Below the pieces are notes generated by a model, which saw nothing but the letters and a program-made list of their open reading frames with translations, ran no database searches and was not told the origin of the DNA. DNA of 64,000 nucleotides from DATJGR01 sp041739525 (GTDB lineage Bacteria; Pseudomonadota; Gammaproteobacteria; Pseudomonadales; Azotimanducaceae), in contig JBGSNQ010000062.1 in NCBI GenBank assembly GCA_041739525.1, positions 1-64,000 of the forward strand, read 5' to 3'. A program made the position numbers and the translations under genes. Positions 49,508 through 59,109 of this stretch are shown here, one piece after another (position 1 is the first letter of the stretch; every line of letters starts with the position of its first letter).

Positions 49508-51979
49508 CGCCCTCGACGCACCGCGCTCCGGTGTGATCGTTGGCCCGCGCTCCTGCGCGATCGACGGAAAGTGGCGCTCGAGCAGTTCTGCAAGACCCTC
49601 GAGCCGAATCGGCTTCGACAAATAGTCATCCATACCCGCCGCGATGCAGGCATCGCGGTCGCCCTGCATCGCGCTCGCCGTAAGCGCAACGATCTTCGGT
49701 TGCGACGACGCATGCGCGCGTATCCGCAATGTCGCTTCGAAACCGTCGAGTTCCGGCATCTGCACGTCCATGAGAATCAGATCGTATTTGAAGCCGTTTG
49801 CCATCGTGACGGCTTCCAGACCGTTGCCGCAAAGATCGACGATGCATCCGAGGCGCCCGAGCATTCGCGCTGCAACCCGCTGATTGATCGCGTTGTCTTC
49901 GGCCACCAGAACGTGTAACGAACGGCTGCGTTGCGGGCTCGGCTGCACCACCGGTAACGGTCGCGGTCGAGGCAGCGCACCACGCTCCGGCAGCAACCTA
50001 TGCAACACACCCTGTAATGTCTGTCGCCGCGCCGGCTTCGACATCAACGCATCGAACAGACCCTTTGCTTCGACTGCCTCGCGGCCGACCGACGTCAGGA
50101 GGATCAACGGCGGACAACGTTCGGCAAGCGCAAAGCGGATGCGATGCGCAAGTTCATCGCCGCTCGCCTGCGGCATCTGATGATCCAGGATGATCCAGTC
50201 GAACGTTCCGGCGACGGCTTGTTCGAGACACTCCTCGGGATCGCAACACATCACGACGTCCACGCCCCATCGCGCAAGCGTTAGCCCCAGCACGTAGCGG
50301 TTCGTCGCATTGTCGTCGATACAAAGCACGCGGCGGCCCTTGAGCACTCCAGCCTCCAGTACAGGCCGTGCCGCGGACGCTCCTTCGAACTTAACGTTGA
50401 AGGAGAACGTGGACCCGACCCCGACTTCACTCGTCAACGTGAGGTGACCACCCATCAGTTCGACTAGCTGTTTCGAAATGGATAACCCCAGTCCCGTGCC
50501 GCCATAACGACGCGTGGTCGACGCATCCACCTGCGTGAAAGCCTGGAAAAGCACGCCCTGGCGCTCTGCGGGAATTCCAATTCCGGTATCACGCACGGAA
50601 ACGAGCAGCTCTGCGCCGTCGTCCTGCCGCGCCGAGGCGCGCACGTGCACGTATACCTCGCCGCGCTCCGTGAATTTGATGCCGTTGCCGACCAGATTGA
50701 CGAGCACCTGCCGCAACCGTGTTGCATCGCCGACAACCTCTGCAGGCACGCCGGGATCGACATACATCGACAGCTCCAGCCCCTTGCCATGTGCCTGTCC
50801 GGCCAGCAGTTCGAGACTCTCTATCACGCACTGCTCGACGTCGAACGGATGCGACTCGAGTTCCACCCGACCCGCCTCTATTTTCGAGAAGTCCAGAATG
50901 TCGTTGATGATCGTCAGCAACGATTCGCCGCTGACGCGAATCGTGTCGACGAAGTCGCGCTGTTGGCCGGTGAGCGGCGTATCGAGCAGCAGGCTCGTCA
51001 TGCCGATGACACCGTTCATGGGCGTGCGCACCTCATGGCTCATGTTGGCGAGAAACTGGCTGCGGGCCAGCACGGCCGCTTCCGCCAGCTCTTTCGCCGA
51101 CCGCAGCGACTTTTCCATCGCCTTGCGTTCAGACACGTCGGAGATCCGGAGCAGCAGCGCCGTGTGCTCGTCCAGATCGATCAGACGCAGTGCTATGTCG
51201 CCCCACAGCGATGCACCGCTCGACGTCGTGAATCTGCGTTCGCCGGTCCACACGCGATCGCGCCGCAGTTGCTCCGCGATCGATGCATCGGGAAGCAGCA
51301 CGTCGCGCGCCAGCCCCGCGATCACCTGTGGGTCGTCGGAGTCGAACATCTGCCGCGCGCGATCGTTGCACATCAACACGCGCCCGCCCGGAACTTCGGC
51401 AAGCACAAGAGCGTCGGCACTTTCCTGGAACAGCGACGACATCAGCGCCTCGCTCTCCTCGGTGCGCCTTTGCGCCTGCAGGCGGGAGCCGATGACGATG
51501 TACGCGATAACCGCGAACGTGATCAGCACGTAGGTGTAGTACGTAGGATCGTAGGCTGGATGCGGCGCCGCTCTGACGCCGATCATCAGCCCGCCGCCGA
51601 CCACTGCGAAAAACGCCGCCACGAGCGCGCGCGACCGGAACAGCAATCCCGCCACCGTCATTACCGCGAGCGCACCCAGGCCGCTGTCGGTCGAAAAACC
51701 CGTGCCGTAAGCGACGCCCACGGTCATGCCGCCGATCAGGAACATCGGCACGGTCAGGTAGTCGATCGGCCGCTCACGCACACGCGCCGAAAGAAACGTG
51801 GCCGCCACGAATACGAGACACGAAGCGCTGACCAGCAGGCGCAGATACCACGACCATTCCGGCTCGGGTTCGACAGTGCGACGCATCAGCCCGATCGCGA
51901 TGAGCGCAATCGGCGCGACGACCGCGAGCACCCGATACAGGGTCAGTTGAGTAACCGTTGGGCGAAATGATAGGAACAA
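49487..51979 (-). CDS. Hybrid sensor histidine kinase with two receiver domains
   Basis: An 830-residue inner-membrane kinase. There are about six N-terminal helices (12-170), then a PAS-like domain (180-285). The HisKA has phospho-acceptor H315 (ANMSHEVRTPMNG). The HATPase at about 415-530 has the N box (LVNLVGNGIKFTERG) and G boxes (DTGIGIP, GGTGLGLSISKQL). REC1 carries D599 (IILDHQMP) and REC2 carries D738 (LILMDVQMPELDG). There is no Hpt domain, so a separate phosphotransfer protein is needed. The start is a TTG at 51979; later GTG codons are possible. Signal and target are unknown. Its 3' end overlaps the cytochrome gene by 21 bases. Confidence 0.9.
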   Translation of the reverse strand: MFLSFRPTVTQLTLYRVLAVVAPIALIAIGLMRRTVEPEPEWSWYLRLLVSASCLVFVAATFLSARVRERPIDYLTVPMFLIGGMTVGVAYGTGFSTDSGLGALAVMTVAGLLFRSRALVAAFFAVVGGGLMIGVRAAPHPAYDPTYYTYVLITFAVIAYIVIGSRLQAQRRTEESEALMSSLFQESADALVLAEVPGGRVLMCNDRARQMFDSDDPQVIAGLARDVLLPDASIAEQLRRDRVWTGERRFTTSSGASLWGDIALRLIDLDEHTALLLRISDVSERKAMEKSLRSAKELAEAAVLARSQFLANMSHEVRTPMNGVIGMTSLLLDTPLTGQQRDFVDTIRVSGESLLTIINDILDFSKIEAGRVELESHPFDVEQCVIESLELLAGQAHGKGLELSMYVDPGVPAEVVGDATRLRQVLVNLVGNGIKFTERGEVYVHVRASARQDDGAELLVSVRDTGIGIPAERQGVLFQAFTQVDASTTRRYGGTGLGLSISKQLVELMGGHLTLTSEVGVGSTFSFNVKFEGASAARPVLEAGVLKGRRVLCIDDNATNRYVLGLTLARWGVDVVMCCDPEECLEQAVAGTFDWIILDHQMPQASGDELAHRIRFALAERCPPLILLTSVGREAVEAKGLFDALMSKPARRQTLQGVLHRLLPERGALPRPRPLPVVQPSPQRSRSLHVLVAEDNAINQRVAARMLGRLGCIVDLCGNGLEAVTMANGFKYDLILMDVQMPELDGFEATLRIRAHASSQPKIVALTASAMQGDRDACIAAGMDDYLSKPIRLEGLAELLERHFPSIAQERGPTITPERGASRASGTDAR

Positions 51980-52076
51980 GGACGACCCGCGCCGTTGCCA
52001 CGTCCCTTCAGTATAGGAAAGCCCCCAGCAAGCGAAGGCGCGGGTTCAGATCACGGACAGGCGCGCTTTATGGGGC

Positions 52077-53039
52077 TCAGGCCGTGACAGCCTCGGGCTT
52101 CGACACGGCGTGTCGCAGCATCGCCAGATAGTTCGGCTTGGTCTCCATCCGCGGCCCGAAGCCTTTCTCGATCAGCAATGCGTGCGCCTTAGGCAGGCGG
52201 TAGCACGGGCACGATACGAGCAGGTGATGCTCGAGGTGATAGTTGACGAAATACGGCGCGATCAGCGCGCGCTCGAGCAAGCCCGCATGCGTCGTTCGCG
52301 TATTGCGCAGCCGATCGTCGTTGTCGGGCACGGCGCCGTGTTCACCGATGTTGCGAATGCGGGAGATGAACATGTGCCACGTCAGTTCGGGTACCACCCA
52401 CAGCAACAGATACAGATACAGATACCAGTGTCCGGCCCACGCGAAGCCCGCAAAGAACACCGCGTTGATCGCCACGTTCGGGCCGAGTCGACGTACGGCC
52501 TGCATGAGCCGCGACGGTACTGTCTGCCCCGCCTTTCCGAACGCTGCCTTGACGGTCGCGCTCTGCTGCGAGAATCCGGTCTGCCCGGTGAGATCGCGGA
52601 TCGCCTTGCGCCGGAAGCTCGACCTGGTGATGGGAAACGGCGCCGACAACGGCAGATCTGGATCGTTGGGCTGCTGCGTGAACCGATGGTGATTCAGATG
52701 ATAAGTGCGATACGGAACGATCGATGCACCGAGCAGCGGCCGGTTCAGCAGCCATTCGCATACCCAATCGTTCAACCGATGGTTCTTGAACAGAAGGTGG
52801 TGTGCGCCGTCGTGGCCGATGATGCCGAGCCCGAGCTGGCGGCCGCCGATGATCAGAATGGCGGGCACGATCACCCAGGGGTAAGGCCAGATCACGGCCG
52901 CGGCCCACGTCGCAAGAATCACACCCCAGCAATGCACCACGAGCCAGGTCGAGTGCCACGGCGACAGCCGCCGCAGTGCGGTGATCTCCTCGCGCGAGAA
53001 GAAATCGGTGGGTTTTTCGAGACTGGCCATGTTACGCAT
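52077..53039 (-). CDS. Membrane fatty-acid desaturase
   Basis: About 320 residues with three His boxes of the non-heme diiron desaturase family: HDGAHHLLF, HLNHHRFTQ and, near the C-terminus, HLEHHLL. There are four or more hydrophobic segments, such as LVVHCWGVILATWAAAVIWPYP and YLYLYLLLWVVPELTW. It inserts a double bond into a membrane acyl chain, or hydroxylates or oxygenates a hydrophobic substrate. Starts at 53039 (MRNMASLEK), 53030 and a GTG at 53099 abutting the thioesterase stop are all possible. Last gene of the six-gene lipid/CoA run. Confidence 0.87.
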   Translation of the reverse strand: MRNMASLEKPTDFFSREEITALRRLSPWHSTWLVVHCWGVILATWAAAVIWPYPWVIVPAILIIGGRQLGLGIIGHDGAHHLLFKNHRLNDWVCEWLLNRPLLGASIVPYRTYHLNHHRFTQQPNDPDLPLSAPFPITRSSFRRKAIRDLTGQTGFSQQSATVKAAFGKAGQTVPSRLMQAVRRLGPNVAINAVFFAGFAWAGHWYLYLYLLLWVVPELTWHMFISRIRNIGEHGAVPDNDDRLRNTRTTHAGLLERALIAPYFVNYHLEHHLLVSCPCYRLPKAHALLIEKGFGPRMETKPNYLAMLRHAVSKPEAVTA

Positions 53040-53099
53040 TGTAGCTCGCAGCGGAGGCAGCCCCGCAACCGGAACGCCGCCAGAAGCGGCGCTGGCCAC

Positions 53100-53528
53100 C
53101 TAACGACCGAGGTCTCGATACGGAACGAGCTTTGCGGTTGCAGTCGCTTTCGCGATCAGCGTTTTGGATCCGTCCCACACTGACGACGCCATGAAGGCGA
53201 TCGATTTGCCCATGTGATCGATGCGACCGCGCGCCAGGTATTCACCCGCAGCACCCGGCGCGAGATAGCTGACTTTCAGTTCCAGCGTCGGCGGCGACAA
53301 CGTTTCGTTCGAGACGAGGAACACCGCGCGCGCCATCGCGTTGTCGAGCATGGCGGCGATGAAGCCCCCTTGCAGACCCATGGAGTGGCAGTACTCGGGC
53401 TTCATACGGAACGTCATCTCCGCCCAGCGTTCCTCGATGCTCGCTGCCACCACTCTCCCTTCGAGCAGACGCGTCGCTGGTGGCATGTTGCGGTTGAGCC
53501 GTTCGATCAACTCTTCGACATTCGTCAC
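53100..53528 (-). CDS. PaaI-type hotdog thioesterase
   Basis: About 142 residues with a hotdog fold. The active-site helix region is EYCHSMGLQGGFIAAMLDNAMA, and the conserved strands read PTLELKVSYLAPGAAGEYLARGRIDHMGKS. The family hydrolyses phenylacetyl- or medium-chain acyl-CoAs. I prefer the GTG at 53528, which makes the GTGA overlap typical of this genome with the aldo/keto reductase stop; a GTG at 53543 would add five residues. Part of the acyl-CoA operon, where it may clear a dead-end thioester. Confidence 0.85.
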   Translation of the reverse strand: MTNVEELIERLNRNMPPATRLLEGRVVAASIEERWAEMTFRMKPEYCHSMGLQGGFIAAMLDNAMARAVFLVSNETLSPPTLELKVSYLAPGAAGEYLARGRIDHMGKSIAFMASSVWDGSKTLIAKATATAKLVPYRDLGR

Positions 53529-54547
53529 CGTGGCGTGGACCACGGCCGATGGTTGTCGACGATCCTGGTTTGCGCAGCAGTCTGCGGTCCGAGCATGTCG
53601 TGCGGGAAACCGGCCTCAATGGCGCTGACGCCGTTGAGCCGCGCCATCTGCTCATCCGACAACGAGAACTCGAGACAGCCAAGATTTTCCGCGAGCTGTT
53701 CAACGGTGCGCGCTCCCACCAGCGGTACGATCACCGCGGGACCCTGCCGCACCCAGTTGATGGCGACCTGCGACGCTGTAACACCGAGCTCGCCGGCTAT
53801 TTCGATTACCGCTGCCGCGATCCGCAACGAGCGATCCGACAATGCGTCGCGCATCTTCGCGCGTCCGGCCGCAGCGGGATCGCGGTTGTATTTGCCCGTC
53901 AGCACGCCGGAGCCGACGATGCCCCACGGCGTTACGCCGAGATCGAACGCGCGCGCCATGGGAAGGAGCTCCCGCTCCACGGTGCGGTCGATCAGGCTGT
54001 AGCGAATCTGCAGGCCGATGAAGCGGCTCCACCCGCGCAGCTCGGCAATCGTGTTGGCTTGAGAAACCACCCACGCAGGCGTATCGGAAATACCGACGTA
54101 AAGCACTTTGCCCTGCCTGACGAGATCATCCAGACCACGCATCACTTCGTCGATCGGGGTCAGATAGTCACGCGCGTGCACCCAGTACAGATCGATGTAG
54201 TCGGTCTTCAATCGCTGCAGACTTGCGTGCACCGAGTCCATCATGTTCTTGCGCGAGTTGCCGGCGGCATTCACGTCGCGGCCGCGCATCGGGCCGGTAT
54301 ATTTCGTTGCCAGCACGATCCTGGGACGATCGCGACCCATAAAATCGCCGAGGTACTGTTCGCTCACACCCGCGGCATAGATGTTCGCCGTATCGATGAA
54401 GTTGCCGCCTGCGTCGCGGAACGCGTCGTATACCTTGTGGCTCTCGTCTTTATCTACGCCGAACCCGGTTTCCGGACCGAATGTCATTGCGCCGAGCGCG
54501 AGTTCGGAGACTCGCAACCCGCTATTGCCGAGGAGTTTGTAACGCAT
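53525..54547 (-). CDS. Aldo/keto reductase
   Basis: A 340-residue TIM-barrel NADPH reductase. The catalytic tetrad is complete: D52 (NFIDTANIY), Y57, K82 (LATKYTG) and H124 (LYWVHARDYL). It reduces a carbonyl or oxidises an alcohol in the operon's pathway. The ATG lies inside the 3' end of the hydratase-like gene (26-base overlap), and its own stop overlaps the thioesterase. The family includes steroid and aromatic-aldehyde reductases, but specificity is not clear. Confidence 0.9.
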   Translation of the reverse strand: MRYKLLGNSGLRVSELALGAMTFGPETGFGVDKDESHKVYDAFRDAGGNFIDTANIYAAGVSEQYLGDFMGRDRPRIVLATKYTGPMRGRDVNAAGNSRKNMMDSVHASLQRLKTDYIDLYWVHARDYLTPIDEVMRGLDDLVRQGKVLYVGISDTPAWVVSQANTIAELRGWSRFIGLQIRYSLIDRTVERELLPMARAFDLGVTPWGIVGSGVLTGKYNRDPAAAGRAKMRDALSDRSLRIAAAVIEIAGELGVTASQVAINWVRQGPAVIVPLVGARTVEQLAENLGCLEFSLSDEQMARLNGVSAIEAGFPHDMLGPQTAAQTRIVDNHRPWSTPR

Positions 54548-55361
54548 CGTCTTGTTCCCTGATTCGGAATTTCAGTTCGCCGAGGGGGCCGTAGTGGGCA
54601 ACATACGTGCCGGGTTCGGCATCGATCACGCGCCCCAGTGCGCCCGTTATCACGATCATGCCGGGTTTCAACTTGTAACCGAGCGAACGGATCTTGTTCA
54701 CCGTCCATTCGTAGGAGCGAAGCGGATCGCCGAGTGCATCGGAACCGAACGCCGAGAACAACTCCTTGCCGTCCTTGTCGAGCGATACCTGATACGCGCG
54801 AACGTCCGGATCGAGCGGCGACGTTTTGCCTGCGATGTACTCGTACGCGGACACGTTCGTAGCGACGATGTCGGTCAGGGTCACGTCCTTCATGTCGGCA
54901 TAGTTCATGCGAGGCAACTCGATTGCAGGGAGCATCGCTGCCGGTTGGTCGCCTTCCCCGACGAGGAAGCCGATTTCCACTTCGATCTTGAGTCCTGGCG
55001 TCATTGTCAGCGTCACACCGGTAGACAGCCGGCCCGACTCCGGCAGCACGCCGACAACCGGTTGATCAACGCCAAAGCGCCGTTGCGCTGCCAGGCTGGT
55101 GAGACCAGCCTTGAAACCCGCGATTTCGTTGCCGTACGCGTCTCTGACCACCGTCGCCTGAATCGCGTATGCCTGCAATTCGTCGATGTCGTTCGCAACA
55201 TCGGGATAGGTTCCGCGCACCTTTGCCGCGCTCGCAATCGCCGCGGATGATTCGTCTGCGTGCGCCGACTCTGCGGATGCCGATGCGGACAAAGCAGCGC
55301 CGGCACCGAGTGCGAGCGCGACTGCAACGAACCTCACCCGTCGGACATCAGGACGTCGCAT
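54522..55361 (-). CDS. 2-keto-4-pentenoate hydratase-like protein with an apparent signal peptide
   Basis: A 279-residue protein of the fumarylacetoacetate hydrolase/2-oxopent-4-enoate hydratase superfamily. It has ELQAYAIQATVVRDAYGNEI, GFKAGLTSLAAQRRFGVDQP, and the metal pair E127-V-E129 in LKIEVEIGFLVG. Unusually it opens with a basic stretch and hydrophobic core (RRVRFVAVALALGAGAALSA, then SASAES), a convincing export signal, whereas this family acts in the cytosol. Overlaps the acyl-CoA synthetase stop by 14 bases and the aldo/keto reductase start by 26. It may be an exported hydratase, or the extra sequence could be a misannotated start with no internal ATG obvious. Confidence 0.8.
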   Translation of the reverse strand: MRRPDVRRVRFVAVALALGAGAALSASASAESAHADESSAAIASAAKVRGTYPDVANDIDELQAYAIQATVVRDAYGNEIAGFKAGLTSLAAQRRFGVDQPVVGVLPESGRLSTGVTLTMTPGLKIEVEIGFLVGEGDQPAAMLPAIELPRMNYADMKDVTLTDIVATNVSAYEYIAGKTSPLDPDVRAYQVSLDKDGKELFSAFGSDALGDPLRSYEWTVNKIRSLGYKLKPGMIVITGALGRVIDAEPGTYVAHYGPLGELKFRIREQDDALQTPRQ

Positions 55362-57066
55362 AGCGGCGCATGACTTCGCGCAGTTCCTGCTTCAGCACTT
55401 TGCCGTTTGCGTTCTTCGGCAGCTCCTGCGACCACAACTCGATGTACTTGGGCACCTTGTACGCGGCGAGATGCTCGCGCACATGTAATCGCAACGCTTC
55501 GACGTCGGTCTTCGCGCCCGGCTTGAGACGCACCACCGCGCCCACTTCTTCGCCGAGTTCCTTGTGCGGCACTGCGACCACCGCTGCCTCGAACACCTCG
55601 GGGTGCGTGTACAACGCGGCTTCGACTTCGACGCAATAGATGTTCTCTCCGCCGCGGATCAGCATGTCCTTCGCACGATCGACGATGGTGATGAAACCGT
55701 CTTCGTCTACCGTCACGAGATCGCCGGTGTGCATATAGCCGTCGGTGATCGACTCCGCGGTCGCTTCGGGTCGGTTCAGGTATTCCTTGATGATGTTCGG
55801 GCCCTTCACCCACAACTCACCGACCGATCCACGCGGCACGTCGCGGCCCTCACCGTCCACCACGCGGATGTCGCAGATCGGCACTGCCGGCCCGCAGCTC
55901 TGCGGTTTGTTCACGTAGTCGATGCCGCTGTTCGAAGTGACGATTGACGACGTTTCGGTCATCCCGTAACCCTGCCCGGGTCCGGCGATCTTCGGGAATT
56001 CGGTCTTCAGGCGTTCCACAAGTTCCGGCGCTGCCGCAGCACCACCATAACCAATGCTCTCGACGCTGCTCAGGTCCGTAGTCGCAAAATCGGGATGCTG
56101 AATGAGCTGCCACATCATCGTCGGCACGCCACCGATTCCGTTGATGCGCTCGCGTTCGATCAATCTCAGCGCCTCGCCGGCATCCCAGCGATACATCAGC
56201 ACGAGCTTGCTACCCGCGCGGGACGCCGGTAGCAGCGTCGAGTGGCAACCCGTCACGTGGAAGAAAGGCACAGACAGCAGACTGGCGCGTTGAGGGGCGT
56301 TCGGGTCGGGCACGGGCGACGGCTGACCTTGCCGCAACAGTGCGCGCGAACCGCCGAAACCAAGCGACACCAGGTTGATACAGATATTGCGATGCGTGCC
56401 GAGCGCCCCCTTCGGCCGGCCGGTAGTACCGGACGTATAGAACAACGTCGCATCGTCTTCCGGATCGAGCTCGACCAGCGGCGGTTCGTCACGCGGCAAA
56501 GTGCGGTACGCATCGATTTGCGCCAACAGTTCCTCGAAGGCGATGCAACCGTCCGGCAACCTCCCCTTCGCCCGAGCAACGATGCACGCGTCGAGGTCGA
56601 GCCGCAGCATCACGTTGGCGAGCCGCACCGCGCGTTCCTCGTCGGCAAACACCACGCGGCTACCGGAGTCTTCGAGGCCGTACTGCAGTTCCTCGGCCGA
56701 CCACCAAGCGTTGAGGGGAACGACGACCGCACCCAACGTGGTGATCGCCCAGAACGCAACCACCCATTCCGGAAAGTTGCGCATGGCGATCGCCACGCGA
56801 TCGCCTTTCTTCACGCCAAACCGGTCACGCAACTCGTATGCCAGGGTCGACGACGCGCGAATCGCGTCGGCAAACGTCAGCCGGTCGCCTTCGTATACCA
56901 CGTAGTCTTTGTTGCCGTGCGCGCGCATCTCGTCGAACACCACACGCAGATTCTTCGGCGTACTTTTCCACACGCGATAGCGCAAGCCACGGATGACTGC
57001 TTCTTCCATCTCGAACGGCGCACCCGGCGCCGTCAGCTGGGCGTGCGCTTCGGCAACGCTGATCAT
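55348..57066 (-). CDS. AMP-forming acyl-CoA synthetase
   Basis: A 572-residue ANL-superfamily ligase. The P-loop is ATLFYTSGTTGRPKGALGTH, A5-like GYGMTETSSIVTSNSG is present, and A7/A8-like YMHTGDLVTVDEDGFITIVDRAKDM precedes the C-terminal Lys in LPKNANGKVLKQEL. It activates a carboxylic acid to the adenylate and then the CoA ester; the substrate (fatty, aromatic or terpenoid) is unknown. It is the second gene of a minus-strand run after acyl-CoA dehydrogenase, 16 bases apart. Confidence 0.92.
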   Translation of the reverse strand: MISVAEAHAQLTAPGAPFEMEEAVIRGLRYRVWKSTPKNLRVVFDEMRAHGNKDYVVYEGDRLTFADAIRASSTLAYELRDRFGVKKGDRVAIAMRNFPEWVVAFWAITTLGAVVVPLNAWWSAEELQYGLEDSGSRVVFADEERAVRLANVMLRLDLDACIVARAKGRLPDGCIAFEELLAQIDAYRTLPRDEPPLVELDPEDDATLFYTSGTTGRPKGALGTHRNICINLVSLGFGGSRALLRQGQPSPVPDPNAPQRASLLSVPFFHVTGCHSTLLPASRAGSKLVLMYRWDAGEALRLIERERINGIGGVPTMMWQLIQHPDFATTDLSSVESIGYGGAAAAPELVERLKTEFPKIAGPGQGYGMTETSSIVTSNSGIDYVNKPQSCGPAVPICDIRVVDGEGRDVPRGSVGELWVKGPNIIKEYLNRPEATAESITDGYMHTGDLVTVDEDGFITIVDRAKDMLIRGGENIYCVEVEAALYTHPEVFEAAVVAVPHKELGEEVGAVVRLKPGAKTDVEALRLHVREHLAAYKVPKYIELWSQELPKNANGKVLKQELREVMRRYATS

Positions 57067-57082
57067 TGCTGTTCGCCGACCG

Positions 57083-58339
57083 TCAGTTGCCGAAGTCCCA
57101 CTTCTCGCCGCCGTGGTAGCGACGCAGTACGTTCTTCGCGATCAGGATCTTGTGCACCTCGTCCGGGCCGTCAGCGATACGTAGCGTGCGTGCACCGAGG
57201 TACATGCCCGCAAGCGGCAGGTCGCCCGACACTCCGGCAGCACCCCACACCTGAATCGCGCGGTCTACGACGCGGTGGTACATCTCGGGCACGAAAATCT
57301 TGATTGCGGAAATGTCGGTGCGTGGATCGGCACCGCTCTCCATTTTCTCCGCGCAATGAATCGTCATCAGCCGCGCTGCCTGAATGTCGATGTAGGAATC
57401 CGCGATGAAACCCTGGATGAACTGCTTGTCTTCGAGCTTCTCGCCGCCGTGCACTTCGCGCGTCATCGCACGCTCGACCATCAGATCGAATGCACGCCAC
57501 ATCGAACCGATCGAGTTCATGCAGTGATACACGCGACCCGCGCCGAGACGATCCTGCGCGGCCTGGTGGCCGGTGCCGGTACGGCCTAGCTGGTTCTCTT
57601 TCGGCACGCGCACGTTGTCGTAAATGATTTCGCAGTGACTGGACGCACGTCCCCACACGGGCACGCCGCGCACGATGTTCACGCCCTTCGTTTTCCGCGG
57701 CACGATGATCTGCGTCATCTTGTCGTTGCGTCCCGTCGTGTCGTTCGGATCGGAGGTGCGACACATGACGATGTAGAAATCAGCCGCGTATCCATTCGAC
57801 GTGAACCACTTGTGTCCGTTGATCACCCACTCGTCGCCGTCGAGAACGGCTTTGGTCGTCAGCGAGCGTGGATCCGAACCGGGATTGTGCGGTTCCGTCA
57901 TGGAGAAGCCGGACTGCATGCGGCCCTCGGTGAGCGGCTTCAGCCATTTCTCGTGCTGCTGCGGAGTACCGTACTTGACGAGGATGCTCTGATTGCCGGA
58001 GTTCGGCGCGACCACGCCGAACAGCGATGCGGCACCGGGACTGTAGGAGAGCACTTCGTTCATATACGCGTGTTGCATGAACGTGAGCCCCATGCCGCCG
58101 AACTCGCGCGGCAGGTGCGGCGCCCACAGCTTTGCCTTCTTCACGGCGTCCTGCACCTGATTGCGCAATTCCTTCGCCTGCTTGGCCGTTTCGTTGGGCG
58201 CGTTTGCACTGTCGGAGTATGCAGCCCACAGCTTGTCTTCGACCGGCAGGATGTGTTTGTTGACGATCTCGGCTGTTGCCAGACGGATCTCGTTCACCTC
58301 GTCGTCGAGCGTCGGCACCGGTTTCACGTTCATGGCCAT
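57083..58339 (-). CDS. Acyl-CoA dehydrogenase
   Basis: A 418-residue FAD enzyme. The middle-domain flavin site is SGFSMTEPHNPGSDPRSLTT, the substrate-binding WVINGHKWFTSNG comes next, and the C-terminal helices read IQVWGAAGVSGDLPLAGMYL and RTLRIADGPDEVHKILIAKN. It performs alpha,beta-dehydrogenation of an acyl-CoA. The ATG at 58339 has a GAGGGGAA site. First gene of the operon that continues with acyl-CoA synthetase, a hydratase-like protein, aldo/keto reductase, thioesterase and desaturase. Confidence 0.91.
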   Translation of the reverse strand: MAMNVKPVPTLDDEVNEIRLATAEIVNKHILPVEDKLWAAYSDSANAPNETAKQAKELRNQVQDAVKKAKLWAPHLPREFGGMGLTFMQHAYMNEVLSYSPGAASLFGVVAPNSGNQSILVKYGTPQQHEKWLKPLTEGRMQSGFSMTEPHNPGSDPRSLTTKAVLDGDEWVINGHKWFTSNGYAADFYIVMCRTSDPNDTTGRNDKMTQIIVPRKTKGVNIVRGVPVWGRASSHCEIIYDNVRVPKENQLGRTGTGHQAAQDRLGAGRVYHCMNSIGSMWRAFDLMVERAMTREVHGGEKLEDKQFIQGFIADSYIDIQAARLMTIHCAEKMESGADPRTDISAIKIFVPEMYHRVVDRAIQVWGAAGVSGDLPLAGMYLGARTLRIADGPDEVHKILIAKNVLRRYHGGEKWDFGN

Positions 58340-58541
58340 CGTCGTATTCCCCTCTCTTCCCGTTTTGACAAAGGGACTCAATCTACTGCGCCCGCGTACG
58401 CGCTGTAAACGCGCGGACCGACGCATCGCTGGCGATGCCGATCCCGCCGCCGAACAGGGCGAGGCCCACGTGGGCTTCCGATGAGTTGGATTGTCTGAGT
58501 TCTTGCTGGGGATCACGACCAGGGGTCGCATGAACACACGC

Positions 58542-58955
58542 TCATCGACCGCATTCCCGGTCGCGTTGCTTCTCGTATTCGCGTTCGCGCGCACTTAGCG
58601 CGGCCGCGCTGGACGCGCGATAACCTCGACGCTTCTTCGCATGCACTCGATCGAGTCGCTCCTGCGCGGCCGCGCAGCGTCGGTCGTCGCCCGACTTCAC
58701 GTTCGTACGATTCGAACGGACGGCCGACGAAGTTCCCTTGCTGGACTCCTTCAAGCGCTGGAGCGTTGCAGTTTCATCGGCGCTGAATTGCGCCATGTCG
58801 AGCGTGATCACCGGTTGCACTGCCTGCAGATGACCGTCTGCGCAGGGCCGATCACTGAACAGCACGACGCCATCGTGGCCAGGACAACGGTAGATGGCCG
58901 CCGGAGATGTGCCAGGGGCGCCGATCGCGAGCAGGAGAATCGCCAACGCCGACAT
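58542..58955 (-). CDS. Exported DUF4124-domain protein
   Basis: A 137-residue protein with a signal (SALAILLLAIGAPGTSPA) and a short DUF4124-type domain, AAIYRCPGHDGVVLFSDRPC, with the paired cysteines of the family. A basic, coiled-coil-prone tail follows (REREYEKQRDRECGR). DUF4124 proteins are common in gammaproteobacteria and lack an assigned function. It stands alone between the lipid operon and nhaA. Confidence 0.75.
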   Translation of the reverse strand: MSALAILLLAIGAPGTSPAAIYRCPGHDGVVLFSDRPCADGHLQAVQPVITLDMAQFSADETATLQRLKESSKGTSSAVRSNRTNVKSGDDRRCAAAQERLDRVHAKKRRGYRASSAAALSAREREYEKQRDRECGR

Positions 58956-59109
58956 CGCAACCTTCCAATGGCTTCAATTCGTTCGAGACTAACGACCCCT
59001 CACTGTTGCGCCAGCCGCAATCGCCGCGTCGCCGCGTGAGCCAACAACGGTTGCTTGCGATCGAAGGGCGAACACCTTTCAATGCGCAGTCCGCAAAGGG
59101 AGCACTGCG

